Shown one piece after another: positions 18,186-24,739 of a stretch of 36,877 nucleotides of DNA (position 1 is the first letter of the stretch; each line of letters starts with the position of its first letter). Both the position numbers and the translations under genes were made by a program. Location of the stretch: positions 1 to 36,877 of the forward strand of contig DAIEPO010000004.1 in assembly GCA_027348385.1 (NCBI GenBank). The letters run 5' to 3'. The notes below the pieces were generated by a model. The model made no database searches and was not told the DNA's origin. It saw only the letters and a list, made by a program, of their open reading frames with translations. Source of the stretch: a bacterium (GTDB lineage Bacteria > Patescibacteriota > Doudnabacteria > UBA920 > VMFF01).

Positions 18186-19085
18186 ATGACAGAGCCAAGA
18201 GTTTTCTCAAAAGGTCATAAGATCATTGCCATCGGGGTAATCTCGCTGATAGCTTTCTTCGGGCTTGAATCCTTGGCATATATCAGCAACCTCTATCAGA
18301 TGCAGTTGTTTTTACAGGTAAGTGCTTTCATTTATCTTTTCATGCTGATCTGGTTACATTTTCTTTTTGACATGCATTTTAAAGATCAGTCGTTAATACC
18401 AAAAAACCTAGCGCATGCAGTTGCCATCAGAATACGACACTTTACTAGATGGGAACATTTTAGATACTTTCAGAACTATTTAATTCTTCCCGGGATACTT
18501 TACTGGGGAGCAGTTATTTTAATCGGGATTAACTTTCAGCAATACAAACTACAGCAGTTTGTTATATTTGCAACATCTATTTCTTTAATCATCTGTTACA
18601 CTTTTTTCAAAGAGATTTTTCATAGACGTGAAGTTAACACCAACCATTTCATTATCTTAACCTATGTTAAGCTTTATGCCTCTTGGTTAATTTACGCTGC
18701 CAGTTTAGGTATCATTTGGTATTACTGTTTTAGCCCAACAATCTTCTATATAGTTATTTTCCTTGTTACTTTCATGCTTTTGTACCAGGCACTATTTCAA
18801 TTTGCGGCTCTTTCTTTAAAGCACGTTTTCCATATTTTAATAATCTCAGTGTTGCTTTCAGCTTCTTCTTACTTTGTTTACAAGCTATGGAATGTTAATT
18901 ACTTTTCAGCAGGCTTGTTTATGACCGCTGTGTATAACTTCCTCTGGAATGTTTTCTATCATAGAATAAATAAAACCCTAAATCTTAGGGTTCTTGGGGA
19001 ACAGCTAACCATATTCATTTTGATAGTCGTAATGGTCTTGGGAGTTACTAACTTTAAAGCAAGAATAGATCGTTGTCAGTTCTAA
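18186..19085 (+). CDS. Hypothetical polytopic membrane protein
   Basis: Many hydrophobic segments; no recognised motif. Confidence 0.7.
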   Translation: MTEPRVFSKGHKIIAIGVISLIAFFGLESLAYISNLYQMQLFLQVSAFIYLFMLIWLHFLFDMHFKDQSLIPKNLAHAVAIRIRHFTRWEHFRYFQNYLILPGILYWGAVILIGINFQQYKLQQFVIFATSISLIICYTFFKEIFHRREVNTNHFIILTYVKLYASWLIYAASLGIIWYYCFSPTIFYIVIFLVTFMLLYQALFQFAALSLKHVFHILIISVLLSASSYFVYKLWNVNYFSAGLFMTAVYNFLWNVFYHRINKTLNLRVLGEQLTIFILIVVMVLGVTNFKARIDRCQF

Positions 19086-19090
19086 AGAAA

Positions 19091-19116
19091 AACACCCCAG
19101 CAGAGGGTGTTTTTTA
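19091..19116 (+). terminator. Rho-independent terminator
   Basis: aacaccc-cagcaga-gggtgtt followed by tttt. Confidence 0.8.
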
Positions 19117-19314
19117 ATAGTTTTCATGTTTTTACTTTTGTCTATCTTGTGGTGTCTATGGGTTCAGTATCACCTAATAGCAATATTGTAGATTTTTTGT
19201 CTAGATAATTTTAAGGAAAGAGGCTTCGGAACAAGCAAGAGGTACTTGCTATTAATATTCAATAAATATAGGATGTATTTAGGTATCGTTCAAATCAAAA
19301 TTTAATTCATATCA

Positions 19315-20724
19315 ATGCGTATAAATATTATTGGCAAAGTAGTTATTAGTTTAACTATTCTTATCGTCAGTTCATCTCCTTTTGTTAGTAAGGCTTTTAA
19401 TGATGGTGATCTAATAAATGACCACGGAACTATTTATACAATTGAGTTCGGAGCAAAGCGCGCTTTTACTTCATTGAAGATTTTTAAGAGCCTTGGTTAT
19501 CAGCTTAAGAATGTAAAGAGTGGGGATACTTCTTCTTTGAGTAAAGCATCAAATATTTCTAGCGCTTTAACACGGCATCCACGGGGTACTATTGTGAATG
19601 ATCATGGCACGCTTTATTTTATGGGTAGAGATTATCGCTATGGTTATGCTTCTGAAGCAGTATATTTCTCTTGGAATAGTAATTACAAGATCGTTGTATC
19701 TATCAATGCAGCTGATTTACAAGTTCCTGTGGGGCCATTATCAGAAATGAATCCAAATGCTAGCTCAACTAGTCAATCGACGGCACAGAAAAATCAAAAT
19801 CAACAAACAAATTCAACTCCAGCGGCAAATAATTCTGTAAGTCTTGACCCCACAAGCTTAGCGTCAAATAATATTTTCGTTATAAATGATGATGGAACTT
19901 TAATAAAAGGAGACGCGGTTGATGATGCAACAGTTGCAAAAAAGTTTTACACTTTGTATCCTTCACGAACAGATTATGATTTTTTGAATATATTTACAAC
20001 ATCACATGGTTCTGCTAGTGTGGAGCATCATAACATCATTAATAATGGTGTGACAGGAGTTGGTGGACCACAGACCGTTTCAGACGGTCAGCTCCCGAGT
20101 CAGCTAAAGGGTATTAACGTTTTGAATGATACTTATTCAGATAAAAATGTAAATCCAAGTCAGATTTCCAATGACCTATACTTAATAAGCCATGAGACTG
20201 GTCATCAATGGCTCGCATACATTGGAGTCGCAGAAGGTATTTCAGATGGGGTTCATTATACCAAATGGTTTGATTCTAGTTTTGTTAGGAATGGGCAGAT
20301 ATGGGGTGATACTATGGGTGGTTTTGCATGGAAGGATAATGGCAATGGAACATTAAGTGTTCTTCCAATGCAAAAACAGGCCTTTTCACCGCTGTCATTA
20401 TATCTAATGGGTTTTTTGCCTGTTTCTTCTGTACCGGATTTAAAATTAGTTATTCCAGCCAACTCTCAAGATGATGGTTATCAGGATGTCAAAGGAACTT
20501 TGAAAACTATAGCTATCAGTCAACTTATTTCCACATACGGAGTTAGGAATCCTTCATACCAGAGTTCTCAGAAGAATTTTAAAATGGCTTACATTCTTGT
20601 TGTTAAGAGCGGTGAAACTGCCTCGCAGTACCAGGAATATTTAAAAAATATAAATACTATTACTCAAGATTTTCCTATTGAATGGAATTCTATAACAAAT
20701 GGAGTGTCAACTATAGTTAAATAA
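19315..20724 (+). CDS. Secreted zinc metallopeptidase-like protein with N-terminal surface-repeat modules
   Basis: Signal peptide; HExxH in LISHETGHQWLAYIG; FSPLSLYLMGFLP downstream; two N-terminal repeats (NDHGTIYTIEFGAKRAFTSLKIFKSLGY, NDHGTLYFMGRDYRYGYASEAVYFSW). Confidence 0.7.
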   Translation: MRINIIGKVVISLTILIVSSSPFVSKAFNDGDLINDHGTIYTIEFGAKRAFTSLKIFKSLGYQLKNVKSGDTSSLSKASNISSALTRHPRGTIVNDHGTLYFMGRDYRYGYASEAVYFSWNSNYKIVVSINAADLQVPVGPLSEMNPNASSTSQSTAQKNQNQQTNSTPAANNSVSLDPTSLASNNIFVINDDGTLIKGDAVDDATVAKKFYTLYPSRTDYDFLNIFTTSHGSASVEHHNIINNGVTGVGGPQTVSDGQLPSQLKGINVLNDTYSDKNVNPSQISNDLYLISHETGHQWLAYIGVAEGISDGVHYTKWFDSSFVRNGQIWGDTMGGFAWKDNGNGTLSVLPMQKQAFSPLSLYLMGFLPVSSVPDLKLVIPANSQDDGYQDVKGTLKTIAISQLISTYGVRNPSYQSSQKNFKMAYILVVKSGETASQYQEYLKNINTITQDFPIEWNSITNGVSTIVK

Positions 20725-20882
20725 TAAATAAGGCAATAAAAAAGTTTCCGAACGTACATTTTCTATCTGCGGAGAGGGTTAGAAGTTTTGAAACTCTTTT
20801 GCAATTGCTTCGTTTCCAAACTGAAAAGAGCATGAGATTTAAGAAAGCAAAACTAGAATTCTCATGACGCCCAAAAGGAAAC

Positions 20883-20910
20883 CACGGACGAAGCGTTAAC
20901 GTCGTCCGTG
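20883..20910 (-). terminator. Probable terminator hairpin of the minus-strand CAP gene
   Basis: Perfect 9-bp arms CACGGACGA/TCGTCCGTG; on the minus strand followed by GTTTCCTTTT. Just downstream of the CAP stop. Confidence 0.5.
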
Positions 20911-20921
20911 TAGGAGGTCAA

Positions 20922-22061
20922 TTAATGCCACCAAGAGACCAAAAGAAGGGTGCTCATAAGCAGAAACATCAGGATTACATTTGAACCAATCCTTAGTTTA
21001 TCTATGTCTGAGTATTGTTTGTTCCTTAAATGCAAAGCGTCAAAAAGCATAAAGAGGATAAACAAACCACCAAAACCAACAACTACGTATTTAAAAGTAT
21101 TGTAGAGGTCGGGTGCTGCTGCTTTTTCTGCAATACCAGAAAGTTTCTTTGGATCATCTTCTTTTGGTAGAGCGTATGCTTTCAAAGGAACCTCTATTTT
21201 TGACTCTAATCCTTTGCTGTCTTTGGCCACAATAATTAAATTGTAAGCACGGTAGTTAAAATATTTTTCAGCAGTTAAATATCCACCATAGCCAATCCCT
21301 GAAGCTGTAAGCGGAACAGTCTTGCCCTGCACTGTTGCTGTTATTGAACTTGGTTTACCAAATGTTTTAACAAAGATTCCCAACTTTAATTTATCATTTT
21401 CAATACTTGGGTTGATGATTACACTATTGCTATCAATTTCAACGCTTGGTTTTTCTGGTGTTGTTTGCGGAGCTGTTACAGCAACTGGTTTAGGAGTTGG
21501 TGCAGGTGCTTCTGAAACTGGTTTTGGTACAGGCTCAGTAACTGTTTTTTGAGTTACTTGAATACTTGGTTGCGCGCCAAAAGTATTTGCTATTGCCATG
21601 CTGTATTTTCCACCATTACCGTCAGCCACACCAATGCCTTGATCTTTGAAATCAGCATTTAAAATATTTGCTCGGTGTGTTGGGCTTTCAATCCATGCAG
21701 CCATCAATCCTTCAGTGCTAAAAAAATCAACTGCCAAGTTTTCACCAAGCACTGTATATGGTTTGTATCCTTCTTCAGATATTTTGTCCCAGATATATTT
21801 TCCATCAGGATCAGTATGTGAAAAATAGCTCCGCGTAATCATGTCGTGAGCTTTAAAATCTGCGGCTGCAGCCAATCTCAGGTTGTATGCAAGGGTTGAA
21901 ATATTTCTTTGGGAGCGTGCTTTGTTTACAGCACTAGCAATGTTATCAGGACTTAAATCTGTTGCTGAACTGTAACTAAAACCCAACCCAATACGTATGG
22001 TAAGGAGTGTAATAATGGCCAAGATTATTGTCTTCTGACTATTGGTTCTTTGTAAAGCCAT
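20922..22061 (-). CDS. CAP-domain (SCP/PR1-like) secreted protein with C-terminal TM segments
   Basis: ARSQRNISTLAYNLRLAAAADFKAHDMITRSYFSHTDPDGKYIWDKI ... GENLAVDF ... WIESPTHRANILNADFKDQGIGVADG (CAP signatures). Confidence 0.9.
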   Translation of the reverse strand: MALQRTNSQKTIILAIITLLTIRIGLGFSYSSATDLSPDNIASAVNKARSQRNISTLAYNLRLAAAADFKAHDMITRSYFSHTDPDGKYIWDKISEEGYKPYTVLGENLAVDFFSTEGLMAAWIESPTHRANILNADFKDQGIGVADGNGGKYSMAIANTFGAQPSIQVTQKTVTEPVPKPVSEAPAPTPKPVAVTAPQTTPEKPSVEIDSNSVIINPSIENDKLKLGIFVKTFGKPSSITATVQGKTVPLTASGIGYGGYLTAEKYFNYRAYNLIIVAKDSKGLESKIEVPLKAYALPKEDDPKKLSGIAEKAAAPDLYNTFKYVVVGFGGLFILFMLFDALHLRNKQYSDIDKLRIGSNVILMFLLMSTLLLVSWWH

Positions 22062-22134
22062 AGGCGGGTAATTCCTTAATATTATACCCTTTTTAGGCTA
22101 TTTTTGCTAATCGTTGAGTATGTTAGAAGAGGAC

Positions 22135-22163
22135 TTGACAAAACCATCCTTTGAGGCTATAAT
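22135..22163 (+). promoter_or_regulatory. Consensus sigma-70-type promoter of the sortase gene
   Basis: TTGACA (22135-22140), exact 17-nt spacer, TATAAT (22158-22163). Confidence 0.85.
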
Positions 22164-22185
22164 AGTTAGTCTTAAGTAAAAATAT

Positions 22186-23349
22186 ATGGAATTACCACAA
22201 GGCGCTCAAGACCTATATCAACAATTAGGAGCTCACAGTCACGATGACCATGATGCTTCTTCTGAGCATGTAACAACAAATCACGAAGCACATGTTGCTT
22301 CAGAACATGCCCAAGAAGTTAAAACTCCATTAATTGAACATGATCCTGAAAGCAAAATAACAACAGTTAGAGTATCTCAGATTCCTTTTGGGAAAATAGC
22401 TAAGAAAGTATTACCATATTTACTCGTCTTCATAGTTGCGATCGGATTATTCATGCTTCTTTTAACAAACTTTTCTTTGAAATCAATGTTTGGTAGTACA
22501 AGCAAGCCTCAAACAAAAGTTGTTACTCAATACACTAACTTGGAAGGTTACAGCAAGTGGATTAATTCATATTTCTATGAAGTAACCGATGCTTCAATCC
22601 TTGCTCCTGATTATGATATCTCAGGAAACGGTTTAACTAACTATCAAAAATTCATCTTGGGATTAAATCCAAAACGCAGAGATACTTTAGGTTTAGGCAT
22701 TACAGATACCCAAGCTTTGATTGCTGGAATAAACCCATTAACAGGTAGTGCTATGACAGAAGAACAAAAGAAACTAGTTGCAACATACATAGACTTAGAA
22801 TCTGTTTCAAACAAACTTTCTTTAGCTGTTGCTCAAGCAAGTGGAATGGTTGCAGGTGCTAATTCAAGTGTCAATGAAACTAGAAGTAATACAGCAGTTA
22901 AACAAACAGAAAATGCTTTGTTAAGTATTCCATCACTTGGAATTACAGTTCCAGTAGTTTGGACAACTAGTGTCAAAAACTTTGATAAGGATTTGCAAGC
23001 AGGAGTTGTGCACTATCCAGGAACAGCCATGCTAGGTGAAATCGGTACCTCATATATTTCAGGTCACTCTTCAAACTATTCTTGGGCCAAAGGTGATTAC
23101 AACAAGATTTTTGAAAAGTTAGGCAATTTAAAACAATATGATTCTTTCTCAATTACAGCAAATGATGAATCTGGAAAGAAAATAATCTTCCACTATGTAG
23201 TAACCAGCTCATCTGTATTTAAAGCAGATGATCAAGCACAGTTTGCAAACCAAGGTAAGTCAATTGTTGCGCTTTCAACATGCTGGCCAATCGGAACAAC
23301 TTCAAAAAGATTAGTTGTTTTTGGAGAACTGAGTCAGACAGAGAGATAA
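22186..23349 (+). CDS. Sortase with His-rich cytoplasmic N-terminus and EF-hand/TSP3-like segment
   Basis: LSIPSLGITVPVVW ... GTSYISGHSSNYSWAKGDYNKIFEKLGNLKQYDSFSI ... ALSTCWPIGTTSKRLVVFGEL (catalytic His and Cys context). One TM; DYDISGNGLTNYQKFILGLNPKRRDT. Confidence 0.88.
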   Translation: MELPQGAQDLYQQLGAHSHDDHDASSEHVTTNHEAHVASEHAQEVKTPLIEHDPESKITTVRVSQIPFGKIAKKVLPYLLVFIVAIGLFMLLLTNFSLKSMFGSTSKPQTKVVTQYTNLEGYSKWINSYFYEVTDASILAPDYDISGNGLTNYQKFILGLNPKRRDTLGLGITDTQALIAGINPLTGSAMTEEQKKLVATYIDLESVSNKLSLAVAQASGMVAGANSSVNETRSNTAVKQTENALLSIPSLGITVPVVWTTSVKNFDKDLQAGVVHYPGTAMLGEIGTSYISGHSSNYSWAKGDYNKIFEKLGNLKQYDSFSITANDESGKKIIFHYVVTSSSVFKADDQAQFANQGKSIVALSTCWPIGTTSKRLVVFGELSQTER

Positions 23350-23355
23350 TCTGAC

Positions 23356-23390
23356 AGCTTAGATCCATTGTGGATCTGCTCTGGATTTTT
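23356..23390 (+). terminator. Hairpin/terminator candidate after sortase
   Basis: AGC-tt-AGATCCA-TTG-TGGATCT-GCT followed by ctggattttt. Confidence 0.5.
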
Positions 23391-23502
23391 AAAGAATATT
23401 TAAAAAAACAGAGCTGGTCCAGAATTAAGGCTCAGATTTTAAAGAAAGGGCAATCGCCACTAGAGGCGAGCCCAAAGCACACTACAATCCGTTGGAGGAT
23501 TT

Positions 23503-24555
23503 GTGAGATTCATTCAGTGGTGCCTCGTTGTTGTTTTGAGCGCTGCCGTTACATTGGTGGCCTCAGGACAACAGGCGCGTTACGAACGTGGCAAGGACAG
23601 CTTCGTGTTGTCACTGCCGCGCTTTACAAGCGCCGCCGAGCAGGACACGATCATGCGTTTTGTCGGGCTTGATAACGAGCTCGCAACGCGGATCGCTTGT
23701 ACCAAGGATTCAGTCGTTGCTGCGCTGGTCTCGAAGAACAGCACTGCAACTTCCGTCCTTGCATCACTCAGGGCGTTGCCTGAGGTGCGCGACTGCCGGC
23801 TGAAGCTGGTCGGGAGCGTAAGACCCCAGGTCTTCATCCTCGAGGGACAGGAGAACGCGCAGGGTTACACCGATATTTCATCGAAGGTGTTCCTAACCAA
23901 CGTTTCGCCCGTCATTGCGACTGGGTGCGACTCGGCGAACTACAAGGTTTGCTTCGCGACTCATGCTGCCACGGACACGGTTTTCCAAAACCGGATTCGG
24001 AAGGTAGCACTCGGCAACACAGACAAGGCTCTGGAATACCTCAAGAGCTGGGATACTTCGCACGTGTCGCTCGTTCGCACGAACGATCGGCTCGTTGACG
24101 AAGATCTTGGGCTGCGAGGAGTTCGCCGGATGGTACGAGTTCGTGGGGATGTGACGACTGTCCACGTTGTCTATGATGACGGGGGATCAATCGATCTCAA
24201 GATGACTTGCGGTAACCCGGGAAGGCAAGCTCAACACGTGGTCTACTCCGTCAAGATTGAGGAGCCGACACCGACGTTGCGCCAACAGGTGATGTACCCG
24301 CCGCCGGAAAAGAAGGAGCCGTGCAACTGCCCGCCTCCGAAAGTTATTAAGGTCAAGCAACCCATCGCTTGCTTTAGCAGCTTCTGGAGCTTCAGCTTCA
24401 CCAAGCTCAACAAGGTCGGCGGGCTTCAGTGCCTGCTCTTTGCGGGGCTGACCTGGGGAGGCATCGAGCTTTCCAAGGGACATCCAGCCCAAGCTGAATC
24501 ATCCAAGAGCGGTGGACCGCCGCAGGGACCTCCCGGGGTTCCCAGAGGACCATGA
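23503..24555 (+). CDS. GC-rich orphan: predicted secreted/TM protein of unknown family, atypical composition
   Basis: GTG start with SD TTGGAGGA 5 nt upstream; signal-peptide-like VRFIQWCLVVVLSAAVTLVASGQ; multiple Cys; C-terminal hydrophobic segment LQCLLFAGLTWGGIEL and Pro/Gly tail. Hand-counted 60-nt lines are 55-60% GC, versus 35% for a sortase line. Confidence 0.7.
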   Translation: MRFIQWCLVVVLSAAVTLVASGQQARYERGKDSFVLSLPRFTSAAEQDTIMRFVGLDNELATRIACTKDSVVAALVSKNSTATSVLASLRALPEVRDCRLKLVGSVRPQVFILEGQENAQGYTDISSKVFLTNVSPVIATGCDSANYKVCFATHAATDTVFQNRIRKVALGNTDKALEYLKSWDTSHVSLVRTNDRLVDEDLGLRGVRRMVRVRGDVTTVHVVYDDGGSIDLKMTCGNPGRQAQHVVYSVKIEEPTPTLRQQVMYPPPEKKEPCNCPPPKVIKVKQPIACFSSFWSFSFTKLNKVGGLQCLLFAGLTWGGIELSKGHPAQAESSKSGGPPQGPPGVPRGP

Positions 24556-24569
24556 CATCTCACGTATAC

Positions 24570-24647
24570 GAGGGCCCGGAAGCCCTCTAACAAGGTGGGG
24601 GTGTGCAGGTCAAGCATTCGCTTGTCTGTACGCCCCTCACCACCTTG
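24570..24647 (+). other. Two consecutive strong hairpins at the right end of the GC-rich island
   Basis: GAGGGC-ccggaa-GCCCTC (24570-24587), then CAAGGTGG+GGGTGTGCAG ... CTGTACGCCC+ctca+CCACCTTG (24591-24647) with inner CAAGC-attc-GCTTG. Confidence 0.7.
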
Positions 24648-24739
24648 AAACTTTAACTGGTGAAATTAGTAAGCTCTTAACTTCCTAATTTTACTAGTGA
24701 AAGCTAGTAGTTAATCGAGAATTAAGATTAGGGACACAT

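Noticed and set aside
20912-20984. Short ORF MPPRDQKKGAHKQKHQDYI preceded by AGGAGGT
   Set aside because: Only 19 aa and antisense to the CAP gene C-terminus; no further support.
23370-23672. ORF of 100 aa (+), and minus-strand ORFs 23580-23837, 23893-24165 and 24187-24492 in the GC-rich island
   Set aside because: Overlap the better-supported 23503-24555 frame (SD, signal peptide); spurious long ORFs are expected in GC-rich DNA.
24588-24647. Integron attC-like site after the GC-rich ORF (CTCTAAC followed by a palindrome)
   Set aside because: R'' would need RYYYAAC (here CTCTAAC) and there is no GTTRRRY core at the 3' end; no integrase in the window.
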